Shown: positions 1-12,927 of the stretch, one piece after another | Numbering within the stretch: the first letter of the stretch is position 1 | How the letters are laid out: every line of letters begins with the position of its first letter | From: Paratinospora sagittata | Taxonomy: Eukaryota > Streptophyta > Magnoliopsida > Ranunculales > Menispermaceae | DNA: 64,000 nucleotides | Assembly: GCA_035771175.1 (NCBI GenBank) | Contig: CM069603.1 | Location: 21,490,286-21,554,285, forward strand | Direction: 5' to 3' | Notes under the pieces: model-generated | The model's database searches: none | Told to the model about the DNA's origin: nothing | Seen by the model: only the letters and a program-made list of their open reading frames with translations | Translations under genes and position numbers: made by a program

Positions 1-3000
1 CTTCAAAATCACTTTCGATATAGTATTTCATTTTTACAAAAATGTTTTCTGAAAGGTTTTAATCATAATTTTAATGAGTTTTGAATTATTTAAAAGTGTT
101 TATTCTTATATCAAAGTGTTTTGAGTCAATGAAATGGTTCTTTAGTGTCAAAATATTAATTTTTGAAAAATAAGGCTATCCAACAATTGGCACGTCTTAG
201 ACTAAAATCTGATATTTCTAACGAGAAAAATGTGGGCACTTCTGCTTGCTCGATTTTCTATTCCTTCACAGTTTTGCCAGGTTATCTTAATTGAAATATT
301 CTCTAGTAACACCTAGATGATTCCCATTGTCTCGCACGCCCAAAAAACTTTAGATTGAACAATGTTTTGAATTCAAATCATTTTGTAGTACTCTTGCTCT
401 TTAACCTTCAACTTCAAATTTTATAAAACACTTATTCTCTGATTTTCAAAAATACGACACGCACGATATTTACAAGTTAGATTGAGCTTTTCGAAGAGTT
501 TTTCAAGAGAAGAAAGTAATGATTCTTGCCTTTGCAAAAAAAGGCTTCGAATTGAACCAAAATTGCAATCTGTCTTGATGTTCAGCTAGTTCTTCATTTT
601 ATCCCTTGTGTGCTAAGATTTGCAGAGGCTATCCATTGTTTAAAACTCTAAGTATATGAAGTTGTCTCGGTAAGATAACACATCAAAAAGGAACACATCA
701 CCTGTTTTACATCAAGAACACATCAAACAATAGCGTTCGAATTCTACAAAGATCAAGCTCGAAGAACGAAGACATATCTCATGTCTAATGCATTAGTTTG
801 ATCTCTGGTGTGTAGGGTAACCCCTCGATCAATCTCAGCACTAAAACTCTGAAAATTGCAAAGTCTTCAAAATCACTTTCGATATAGTATTTCATTTTGA
901 AAAAAATGTTTTCTGAAAGGTTTTAGTCATAATTTTAATGAGTTTTGAATTATTTAAAAGTGTTTAATCTTATATCAAAGTGGTATGAGTCAATGAAATG
1001 GTTCTTTAGTGTCAAAATATTAATTTTTCAAAAATAAGGCTATCCAGCAATTTTCACGTCTTAGACTAAAATCTTATATTTCTAACGAGAAAAATGTGGG
1101 CACTTCTGCTTGCTGAATTTTTCTATTCCTTCACAGTTTTGCCTGGTTATCTTAATTGAAATATTCTCTAGTAACACCTAGATGATTCCCATTGTCTCGC
1201 ACGAACAAAAAACTTTAGATTGAGCAATGTTTTGAATTCAAATCATTTTGTAGTACTCTTGCTCTTTAACATTCAACTTCAAATTTTATAAAACACTCAT
1301 TCTCTGATTTTAAAAAATACAACACGCACGATATTTAAAAGTTAGATTGAGCTTTTCGAAGTGTTTTTCAAGAGAAGAAAGTAATGATTCTTGCCTTTGC
1401 AAAAAAAGGCTTCGAATTGAATCAAAATTGCAATCTGTCTTGATGTTCAGCTAGTTCTTCATTTTATCCCTTGTGTGCTAAGATTTGCAGAGGCTATCCA
1501 TTGTTTAAAACTCTAAGTATATGAAGTTGTCTCGGTAAGATAACACATCAAAAAGGAACACATCACCTGTTTTCATCAAGAACTCATCAAACAATAGCTT
1601 TCGAATTCTACAAAGATCAAGCTCGAAGAACGAAGACATATCTCATGTCTAATGCATTAGTTTGATTTCTGGTGTGTAGGGTAACCCCTCGATCAATCTC
1701 AGCACTAAAACTCTGAAAATTGCAAAGTCTTCAAAATCACTTTCGATATAGTATTTCATTTTTACAAAAATGTTTTCTGAAAGGTTTTAATCATAATTTT
1801 AATGAGTTTTGAATTATTTAAAAGTGTTTATTCTTATATCAAAGTGTTTTGAGTCAATGAAATGGTTCTTTAGTGTCAAAATATTAATTTTTCAAAAATA
1901 AGGCTATCCAGCAATTTTCACGTCTTAGACTAAAATCTAATATTTCTAACGAGAAAAATGTGGGCACTTCTGCTTGCTCAATTTTTCTATTCCTTCACAG
2001 TTTTGCCTGGTTATCTTAATTGAAATATTCTCTAGTAACACCTAGATGGTTCCCATTGTCCAACACGCGCAAAAAACTTTAGATTGAACAATGTTTTGAA
2101 TTCAAATCATTTTGTAGTACTCTTGCTCTTTAACATTCAACTTCAAATTTTATAAAACACTCATTCTCTGATTTTCAAAAATACAACACGCACGATATTT
2201 GCAAGTTAGATTGAGCTTTTCGAAGAGTTTTTCAAGAGAAGAAAGCAATGATTCTTGCCTTTGCCAAAAAAGGCTTCGAATTGAACCAAAATTGCAATCT
2301 GTCTTGATGTTCAGCTAGTTCTTCATTTTATCCCTTGTGTGCTAAGATTTGGAGAGGCTATCCATTGTTTAAAACTCTAAGTATATGAAGTTGTCTCGGT
2401 AAGATAACACATCAAAAGTTTTACATCAAGAACACATCAAACAATAGCATTCGAATTCTACAAAGATCAAGCTCGAAGAACGAAGACATATCTCATGTCT
2501 AATGCATTAGTTTGATTTCTGGTGTGTAGGGTAACCCCTCGATCAATCTCAGCACTAAAACTCTGAAAATTGCAAAGTCTTCAAAATCACTTTCGGTGTA
2601 GTATTTCATTTTGAAAAAAATTATTTTCTGAAAGGTTTTAATCATAATTTTAATGAGTTTTCAATTAGTTAAAAGTGTTTAATCTTATATCAAAGTGGTA
2701 TGAGTCAATGAAATGGTTCTTTAGTGTCAAAATATTAATTTTTCAAAAATAAGGCTATCCAGCAATTTTCACGTCTTAGACTAAAATCTAATATTTCTAA
2801 CGAGAAATATGTGGGCACTTCTGCTTGCTCAATTTTTCTATTCCTTCACAGTTTTGCCTGGTTATCTTAATTGAAATATTCAATAGCAACACCTAGATGA
2901 TTCCCATTGTCTCGCACGCCCAAAAAACTTTAGATTGAACAATGTTTTGAATTCAAATCATTTTGTAGTACTCTTGCTCTTTAACATTCAACTTCAAATT

Positions 3001-6000
3001 TTATAAAACACTCATTGTCTGATTTTAAAAAATACAACACGCACGATATTTGCAAGTTAGATTGAGCTTTTCGAAGATTTTTTCAAGAGAAGAAAGTAAT
3101 GATTCTTGCCTTTGCAAAAAAAGGCTTCGAATTGAATCCAAATTGCAATCTGTCTTGATGTTCAGCTAGTTCTTCATTTTATCCCTTGTGTGCTAAGATT
3201 TGCAGAGGCTATCCATTGTTTAAAACTCTAAGTATATGAAGTTGTCTCGGTAAGATAACACATCAAAAAGGAACACATCACCAGTTTTCATCAAGAACAC
3301 ATCAAACAATAGCTTTCGAATTCTACAAAGATCAAGCTCGAAGAACGAAGACATATCTCATGTCTAATGCATTAGTTTGATCTCTGGTGTGTAGGGTAAC
3401 CCCTCGATCAATCTCAGCACTAAAACTCTGAAAATTGCAAAGTCTTCAAAATCACTTTCGGTGTAGTATTTCATTTTGAAAAAAATTATTTTCTGAAAGG
3501 TTTTAATCATAATTTTAATGAGTTTTCAATTAGTTAAAAGTGTTTAATCTTATATCAAAGTGGTATGAGTCAATGAAATGGTTCTTTAGTGTCAAAATAT
3601 TAATTTTTCAAAAATAAGGCTATCCAGCAATTTTCACGTCTTAGACTAAAATCTAATATTTCTAACGAGAAAAATGTGGGCACTTCTGCTTGCTCCATTT
3701 TTCTATTCCTTCACAGTTTTGCCTGGTTATCTTAATTGAAATATTCTCTAATAACACCTAGATGATTCCCATTGTCTCGCACGCCCAAAAAACTTTAGAT
3801 TAAACAATGTTTTGAATTCAAATCATTTTGTAGTACTCTTGCTCTTTAACATTCAACTTCAAATTTTATAAAACACTCATTCTCTGATTTTAAAAAATAC
3901 AACACGCACGATATTTGCAAGTTAGATTGAGCTTTTCGAAGAGTTTTTCAAGAGAAGAAAGTAATGATTCTTGCCTTTGCAAAAAAAGGCTTCGAATTGA
4001 ATCAAAATTGCAATCTGTCTTGATGTTCAGCTAGTTCTTCATTTTATCCCTTGTGTGCTAAGATTTGCAGAGGCTATCCATTGTTTAAAACTCTAAGTAT
4101 ATGAAGTTGTCTCGGTAAGATAACAGATCAAAAAGGAACACATCACCTGTTTTCATCAAGAACACATCAAACAATAGCTTTCGAATTCTACAAAGATCAA
4201 GCTCGAAGAACGAAGACATATCTCATGTCTAATGCATTAGTTTGATTTCTGGTGTGTAGGGTAACCCCTCGATCAATCTCAGCACTAAAACTCTGAAAAT
4301 TGCAAAGTCTTCAAAATAACTTTCGATATAGTATTTCATTTTTACAAAAATGTTTTCTGAAAGGTTTTAATCATAATTTTAATGAGTTTTGAATTATTTA
4401 AAAGTGTTTATTCTTATATCAAAGTGTTTTGAGTCAATGAAATGGTTCTTTAGTGTCAAAATATTAATTTTTCAAAAATAAGGCTATCCAACAATTGGCA
4501 CGTCTTAGACTAAAATCTGATATTTCTAACGAGAAAATGTGGGCACTTCTGCTTGCTCGATTTTCTATTCCTTCACAGTTTTGCCAGGTTATCTTAATTG
4601 AAATACTCTCTAGTAACACCTAGATGATTCCCATTGTCTCGCACGCCCAAAAAACTATAGATTGAACAATGTTTTGAATTCAAATCATTTTGTAGTACTC
4701 TTGCTCTTTAACCTTCAACTTCAAATTTTATAAAACACTTATTCTCTGATTTTCAAAAATACAACACGCACGATATTTGCAAGTTTGATTGAGCTTTTCG
4801 AAGAGTTTTTCAAGAGAAGAAAGTAGTGATTCTTGCCTTTGCAAAAAAGGCTTCGAATTGAACCAAAATTGCAATCTGTCTTGATGTTCAGCTAGTTCCT
4901 CATTTTATCCCTTGTGTGCTAAGATTTGCAGAGGCTATCCATTGTTTAAAACTCTAAGTATAGGAAGTTGTCTCGATAAGATAACACATGAAAAAGGAAC
5001 ACATCACCTGTTTTACATCAAGAACACATCAAACAATAGCATTCGAATTCTACAAAGATCAAGCTCGAAGAACGAAGACATATCTCATGTCTAATGCATT
5101 AGTTTGATTTCTGGTGTGTAGGGTAACCCCTCGATCAATCTCAGCACTAAAACTCTGAAAATTGCAAAGTCTTCAAAATCACTTTCGGTGTAGTATTTCA
5201 TTTTGAAAAAAATTATTTTCTGAAACGTTTTAATCATAATTTTAATGAGTTTTCAATTAGTTAAAAGTGTTTAATCTTATATCAAAGTGGTATGAGTCAA
5301 TGAAATGGTTCTTTAGTGTCAAAATATTAATTTTTCAAAAATAAGGCTATCCGGCAATTTTCACGTCTTAGACTAAAATCTAATATTTCTAACGAGAAAA
5401 ATGTGGGCACTTCTGCTTGCTCAATTTTTCTATTCCTTCACAGTTTTGCCTGGTTATCTTAATTGAAATATTCTCTAGTAACACCTAGATGATTCCCATT
5501 GTCCAACACGCCCAAAAAACTTTAGATTGAACAATGTTTTGAATTCAAATCATTTTGTAGTACTCTTGCTCTTTAACATTCAACTTCAAATTTTATAAAA
5601 CACTCATTCTCTGATTTTAAAAAATACAACACGCATGATATTTGCAAGTTAGATTGAGCTTTTCGAAGAGTTTTTCAAGAGAAGAAAGTAATGATTCTTG
5701 CCTTTGCAAAAAAAGGCTTCGAATTGAACCAAAATTGCAATCTGTCTTGATGTTCAGCTAGTTCTTCATTTTATCCCTTGTGTGCTAAGATTTGCAGAGG
5801 CTATCCATTGTTTAAAACTCTAAGTATATGAAGTGGTCTCGATAAGATAACACATCAAAAAGGAACACATCGCCTGTTTTGCATCAAGAACACATCAAAC
5901 AATAGCTTTCGAATTCTACAAAGATCAAGCTCGAAGAACGAAGACATATCTCATGTCTAATGCATTAGTTTGATTTCTGGTGTGTAGGGTAACCCCTCGA

Positions 6001-6036
6001 TCAATCTCAGCACTAAAACTCTGAAAATTGCAAAGT
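1..6036 (+). repeat. Block 1: units 1-7, irregular A/B mixture
   Basis: Monomers start at 1 (A), 865 (B with an A-type GATATAG head), 1729 (A/B/A mosaic), 2579 (B), 3444 (B), 4309 (A) and 5171 (B). Lengths are 864, 864, 850, 865, 865, 862 and 866. Units 4, 5 and 7 share two private variants, TTATTTTCTG in place of TGTTTTCTG (a 1-bp gain) and TCAATTAGTTAAAAG, so they descend from one recent B variant. Units 1, 3 and 6 carry CATTTTTACAAAAATG near the head, an A variant that returns in later blocks. Confidence 0.9.
1729..2578 (+). repeat. Unit 3, shortest monomer, mosaic with 15-bp deletion
   Basis: The head is type A (GATATAG, CATTTTTAC, GTGTTTTGAG). The middle is type B (CAGCAATTTTC, CCTGGTT). 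The tail is type A (TTTTACATC, AGCATTCG). A 15-bp deletion at about 2418 leaves ACACATCAAAAGTTTTACATC where other units carry a second AACACATCA copy followed by CCTG. Without the deletion the length would be 865. The deletion is seen only in this copy. Confidence 0.9.
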
Positions 6037-9000
6037 CTTCAAAATCACTTTTGATATAGTATTTCATTTTGAAAAAAATGTTTTCTGAAAGGTTTTAATC
6101 ATAATTTAATGAGTTTTGAATTATTTAAAAGTGTTTATTCTTATATCAAAGTGTTTTGAGTCAATGAAATGGTTCTTTAGTGTCAAAATATTAATTTTTC
6201 AAAAATTAGGCTATCCAACAATTGGCACGTCTTAGACTAAAATCTGATATTTCTAACGAGAAAAATGTGGGCACTTCTGCTTGCTCGATTTTCTATTCCT
6301 TCACAGTTTTGCCAGGTTATCTTAATTGAAATATTCTCTAGTAGCACCTAGATGATTCCCATTGTCTCGCACGCCCAAAAAACTTTAGATTGAACAATGT
6401 TTTGAATTCAAATCATTTTGTAGTACTCTTTAACATTCAACTTCAAATTTTATAAAACACTCATTCTCTGATTTTAAAAAATACAACACGCACGATATTT
6501 GCAAGTTAGATTGAGCTTTTCGAAGAGTTTTTCAAGAGAAGAAAGTAATGATTCTTGCCTTTGCAAAAAAAGGCTTCGAATTGAACCAAAATTGCAATCT
6601 GTCTTGATGTTCAGCTAGTTCTTCATTTTATCCCTTGTGTGCTAAGATTTGCAGAGGCTATCCATTGTTTAAAACTCTAAGTATATGAAGTTGTCTCGGT
6701 AAGATAACAGATCAAAAAGGAACACATCACCTGTTTTCATCAGGAACACATCAAACAATAGCTTTCGAATTCTACAAAGATCAAGCTCGAAGAACGAAGA
6801 CATATCTCATGTCTAATGCATTAGTTTGATTTCTGGTGTGTAGGGTAACCCCTCGATCAATCTCAGCACTAAAACTCTGAAAATTGCAAAGTCTTCAAAA
6901 TCACTTTCGATATAGTATTTCATTTTGGAAAAAATGTTTTCTGAAAGGTTTTAATCATAATTTTAATGAGTTTTGAATTATTTAAAAGTGTTTATTCTTA
7001 TATCAAAGTGTTTTGAGTCAATGAAATGGTTCTTTAGTGTCAAAATATTAATTTTTCAAAAATAAGGCTATCCAACAATTGGCACGTCTTAGACTAAAAT
7101 CTGATATTTCTAACGAGAAAAATGTGGGCACTTCTGCTTGCTCGATTTTCTATTCCTTCACAGTTTTGCCAGGTTATCTTAATTGAAATATTCTCTAGTA
7201 ACACCTAGATGATTCCCATTGTCTCGCACGCCCAAAAAACTTTAGATTGAACAATGTTTTGAATTCAAATCATTTTGTAGTACTCTTGCTCTTTAACCTT
7301 CAACTTCAAATTTTATAAAACACTTATTCTCTGATTTTCAAAAATACAACACGCACGATATTTGCAAGTTAGATTGTGCTTTTCGAAGAGTTTTTCAAGA
7401 GAAGAAAGTAATGATTCGTGCCTTCGCAAAAAAAAGGCTTCGAATTGAACCAAAATTGCAATCTGTCTTGATGTTCAGCTAGTTGTTCATTTTATCCCTT
7501 GTGTGCTAAGATTTGCAGAGGCTATCCATTGTTTAAAACTCTAAGTAAATGAAGTGGTCTCGGTAAGATAACACATCAAAAATGAACACATCACATGTTT
7601 TGCATCAAGAACCCATCAAACAATAGCTTTCGAATTCTACAAAGATCAAGCTCGAAGAACGAAGACATTTCTCATGTCTAATGCATTAGTTTGATTTCTG
7701 GTGTGTAGGGTAACCCCTCGATCAATCTTAGCACTAAAACTCTGAAAATTGCAAAGTCGTCGAAATCACTTTCGATATAGTATTTCATTTTGAAAAAAAT
7801 GTTTTCTGAAAGGTTTTAATCATAATTTTAATGAGTTTTGAATTATTTAAAAGTGTTTATTCTTATATCAAAGTGTTTTGAGTCAATGAAATGGTTCTTT
7901 AGTGTCAAAATATTAATTTTTCAAAAATAAGGCTATCCAACAATTGGCACGTCTTAGACTAAAATCTGATATTTCTAACTAGAAAAATGTGGGCACTTCT
8001 GCTTGCTCGATTTTCTATTCCTTCACAGTTTTGCCAGGTTATCTTAATTGAAATATTCTCTAGTAACACCGAGATGATTCCCATTGTCTCGCACGCCCAA
8101 AAAACTTTAGATTGAACAATGTTTTGAATTCAAATCATTTTGTAGTACTCTTGCTCTTTAACCTTCAACTTCAAATTTTATAAAACACTCATTCTCTGAT
8201 TTTAAAAAATACAACACGCATGATATTTGCAAGTTAGATTGAGCTTTTCGAAGAGTTTTTCAAGAGAAGAAAGTAATGATTCTTGCCTTTGCAAAAAAAG
8301 GCTTCGAATTGAACCAAAATTGCAATCTGTCTTGATGTTCAGCTAGTTCTTCATTTTATCCCTTGTGTGCTAAGATTTGCAGAGGCTATCCATTGTTTAA
8401 AACTCTAAGTATATGAAGTGGTCTCGATAAGATAACACATCAAAAAGGAACACATCGCCTGTTTTGCATCAAGAACACATCAAACAATAGCTTTCGAATT
8501 CTACAAAGATCAAGCTCGAAGAACGAAGACATATCTCATGTCTAATGCATTAGTTTGATTTCTGGTGTGTAGGGTAACCCCTCGATCAATCTCAGCACTA
8601 AAACTCTGAAAATTGCAAAGTCTTCAAAATCACTTTCGATATAGTATTTCATTTTGAAAAAAATGTTTTCTGAAAGGTTTTAATCATAATTTAATGAGTT
8701 TTGAATTATTTAAAAGTGTTTATTCTTATATCAAAGTGTTTTGAGTCAATGAAATGGTTCTTTAGTGTCAAAATATTAATTTTTCAAAAATTAGGCTATC
8801 CAACAATTGGCACGTCTTAGACTAAAATCTGATATTTCTAACGAGAAAAATGTGGGCACTTCTGCTTGCTCGATTTTCTATTCCTTCACAGTTTTGCCAG
8901 GTTATCTTAATTGAAATATTCTCTAGTAGCACCTAGATGATTCCCATTGTCTCGCACGCCCAAAAAACTTTAGATTGAACAATGTTTTGAATTCAAATCT

Positions 9001-12000
9001 TTTTGTAGTACTCTTTAACATTCAACTTCAAATTTTATAAAACACTCATTCTCTGATTTTAAAAAATACAACACGCACGATATTTGCAAGTTAGATTGAG
9101 CTTTTCGAAGAGTTTTTCAAGAGAAGAAAGTAATGATTCTTGCCTTTGCAAAAAAAGGCTTCGAATTGAACCAAAATTGCAATCTGTCTTGATGTTCAGC
9201 TAGTTCTTCATTTTATCCCTTGTGTGCTAAGATTTGCAGAGGCTATCCATTGTTTAAAACTCTAAGTATATGAAGTTGTCTCGGTAAGATAACACATCAA
9301 AAAGGAACACATCACCTGTTTTCATCAAGAACACATCAAACAATAGCTTTCGAATTCTACAAAGATCAAGCTCGAAGAACGAAGACATATCTCATGTCTA
9401 ATGCATTAGTTTGATTTCTGGTGTGTAGGGTAACCCCTCGATCAATCTCAGCACTAAAACTCTGAAAATTGCAAAGTCTTCAAAATCACTTTCGATATAG
9501 TATTTCATTTTGGAAAAAATGTTTTCTGAAAGGTTTTAATCATAATTTTAATGAGTTTTGAATTATTTAAAAGTGTTTATTCTTATATCAAAGTGTTTTG
9601 AGTCAATGAAATGGTTCTTTAGTGTCAAAATATTAATTTTTCAAAAATAAGGCTATCCAACAATTGGCACGTCTTAGACTAAAATCTGATATTTCTAACG
9701 AGAAAAATGTGGGCACTTCTGCTTGCTCGATTTTCTATTCCTTCACAGTTTTGCCAGGTTATCTTAATTGAAATATTCTCTAGTAACACCTAGATGATTC
9801 CCATTGTCTCGCACGCCCAAAAAACTTTAGATTGAACAATGTTTTGAATTCAAATCATTTTGTAGTACTCTTGCTCTTTAACCTTCAACTTCAAATTTTA
9901 TAAAACACTCATTCTCTGATTTTAAAAAATACAACACGCATGATATTTGCAAGTTAGATTGTGCTTTTCGAAGAGTTTTTCAAGAGAAGAAAGTAATGAT
10001 TCGTGCCTTCGCAAAAAAAAGGCTTCGAATTGAACCAAAATTGCAATCTGTCTTGATGTTCAGCTAGTTCTTCATTTTATCCCTTGTGTGCTAAGATTTG
10101 CAGAGGCTATCCATTGTTTAAAACTCTAAGTATATGAAGTGGTCTCGGTAAGATAACACATCAAAAAGGAACACATCGCCTGTTTTGCATCAAGAACACA
10201 TCAAACAATAGCTTTCGAATTCTACAAAGATCAAGCTCGAAGAACGAAGACATATCTCATGTCTAATGCATTAGTTTGATTTCTGGTGTGTAGGGTAACC
10301 CCTCGATCAATCTCAGCACTAAAACTCTGAAAATTGCAAAGTCTTCAAAATCACTTTCGATATAGTATTTCATTTTGAAAAAAATGTTTTCTGAAAGGTT
10401 TTAATCATAATTTAATGAGTTTTGAATTATTTAAAAGTGTTTATTCTTATATCAAAGTGTTTTGAGTCAATGAAATGGTTCTTTAGTGTCAAAATATTAA
10501 TTTTTCAAAAATTAGGCTATCCAACAATTGGCACGTCTTAGACTAAAATCTGATATTTCTAACGAGAAAAATGTGGGCACTTCTGCTTGCTCGATTTTCT
10601 ATTCCTTCACAGTTTTGCCAGGTTATCTTAATTGAAATATTCTCTAGTAGCACCTAGATGATTCCCATTGTCTCGCACGCCCAAAAAACTTTAGATTGAA
10701 CAATGTTTTGAATTCAAATCATTTTGTAGTACTCTTTAACATTCAACTTCAAATTTTATAAAACACTCATTCTCTGATTTTAAAAAATACAACACGCACG
10801 ATATTTGCAAGTTAGATTGAGCTTTTCGAAGAGTTTTTCAAGAGAAGAAAGTAATGATTCTTGCCTTTGCAAAAAAAGGCTTCGAATTGAACCAAAATTG
10901 CAATCTGTCTTGATGTTCAGCTAGTTCTTCATTTTATCCCTTGTGTGCTAAGATTTGCAGAGGCTATCCATTGTTTAAAACTCTAAGTATATGAAGTTGT
11001 CTCGGTAAGATAACACATCAAAAAGGAACACATCACCTGTTTTCATCAAGAACACATCAAACAATAGCTTTCGAATTCTACAAAGATCAAGCTCGAAGAA
11101 CGAAGACATATCTCATGTCTAATGCATTAGTTTGATTTCTGGTGTGTAGGGTAACCCCTCGATCAATCTCAGCACTAAAACTCTGAAAATTGCAAAGTCT
11201 TCAAAATCACTTTCGATATAGTATTTCATTTTGGAAAAAATGTTTTCTGAAAGGTTTTAATCATAATTTTAATGAGTTTTGAATTATTTAAAAGTGTTTA
11301 TTCTTATATCAAAGTGTTTTGAGTCAATGAAATGGTTCTTTAGTGTCAAAATATTAATTTTTCAAAAATAAGGCTATCCAACAATTGGCACGTCTTAGAC
11401 TAAAATCTGATATTTCTAACGAGAAAAATGTGGGCACTTCTGCTTGCTCGATTTTCTATTCCTTCACAGTTTTGCCAGGTTATCTTAATTGAAATATTCT
11501 CTAGTAACACCTAGATGATTCCCATTGTCTCGCACGCCCAAAAAACTTTAGATTGAACAATGTTTTGAATTCAAATCATTTTGTAGTACTCTTGCTCTTT
11601 AACCTTCAACTTCAAATTTTATAAAACACTTATTCTCTGATTTTCAAAAATACAACACGCACGATATTTGCAAGTTAGATTGTGCTTTTCGAAGAGTTTT
11701 TCAAGAGAAGAAAGTAATGATTCGTGCCTTCGCAAAAAAAAGGCTTCGAATTGAACCAAAATTGCAATCTGTCTTGATGTTCAGCTAGTTCTTCATTTTA
11801 TCCCTTGTGTGCTAAGATTTGCAGAGGCTATCCATTGTTTAAAACTCTAAGTAAATGAAGTGGTCTCGGTAAGATAACACATCAAAAATGAACACATCAC
11901 ATGTTTTGCATCAAGAACCCATCAAACAATAGCTTTCGAATTCTACAAAGATCAAGCTCGAAGAACGAAGACATTTCTCATGTCTAATGCATTAGTTTGA

Positions 12001-12927
12001 TTTCTGGTGTGTAGGGTAACCCCTCGATCAATCTTAGCACTAAAACTCTGAAAATTGCAAAGTCGTCGAAATCACTTTCGATATAGTATTTCATTTTGAA
12101 AAAAATGTTTTCTGAAAGGTTTTAATCATAATTTTAATGAGTTTTGAATTATTTAAAAGTGTTTATTCTTATATCAAATTGTTTTGAGTCAATGAAATGG
12201 TTCTTTAGTGTCAAAATATTAATTTTTCAAAAATAAGGCTATCCAACAATTGGCACGTCTTAGACTAAAATCTGATATTTCTAACGAGAAAAATGTGGGC
12301 ACTTCTGCTTGCTCGATTTTCTATTCCTTCACAGTTTTGCCAGGTTATCTTAATTGAAATATTCTCTAGTAACACCGAGATGATTCCCATTGTCTCGCAC
12401 GCCCAAAAAACTTTAGATTGAACAATGTTTTGAATTCAAATCATTTTGTAGTACTCTTGCTCTTTAACCTTCAACTTCAAATTTTATAAAACACTTATTC
12501 TCTGATTTTCAAAAATACAACACGCACGATATTTGCAAGTTAGATTGAGCTTTTCGAAGAGTTTTTCAAGAGAAGAAAGTAATGATTCTTGCCTTTGCAA
12601 AAAAAGGCTTCGAATTGAACCAAAATTGCAATCTGTCTTGATGTTCAGCTAGTTCTTTATTTTATCCCTTGTGTGCTAAGATTTGCAGAGGCTATCCATT
12701 GTTTAAAACTCTAAGTATATGAAGTTGTCTCGGTAAGATAACACATCAAAAAGGAACACATCACCTGTTTTACATCAAGAACACATCAGACAATAGCATT
12801 CGAATTCTACAAAGATCAAGCTCGAAGAACGAAGACATATCTCATGTCTAATGCAGTAGTTTGATTTCTGGTGTGTAGGGTAACCCCTCGATCAATCTCA
12901 GCACTAAAACTCTGAAAATTGCAAAGT
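6037..12927 (+). repeat. Block 2: units 8-15, amplified A-like family
   Basis: Monomers start at 6037, 6893, 7758, 8622, 9478, 10343, 11199 and 12064. Units 8, 11 and 13 (856 bp each) share a 6-bp deletion, GTACTCTTTAACATT in place of GTACTCTTGCTCTTTAACATT, together with CATAATTTAATG and CAAAAATTAGGC. Units 9, 12 and 14 (865 bp) follow them and share GTGCTTTTCG and GATTCGTGCCTTCGC. Units 9 and 14 also share a tail with AAATGAACACATCACATG, ACATTTCTC and AGTCGTCG. Units 10 and 15 share AACACCGAGATG. The order 8-9-10, 11-12, 13-14-15 shows repeated duplication of two- and three-unit blocks. Unit 12 looks like a unit-9 head and middle joined to a unit-10-like tail. Confidence 0.88.

Noticed and set aside
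815..835. Telomere-like GTAGGGTAACCC
   Set aside because: It is a single GGGT/ACCC pair per monomer and not a run of TTAGGG or TTTAGGG units. It is not interstitial telomeric repeat.
4912..5094. 60-codon open reading frame in unit 6
   Set aside because: It opens with TTG, not ATG. It exists only because one TGA is changed to GGA, and the homologous stretch of neighbouring monomers has that stop. No domain, signal or codon pattern is visible. It is a fortuitous frame in satellite DNA.
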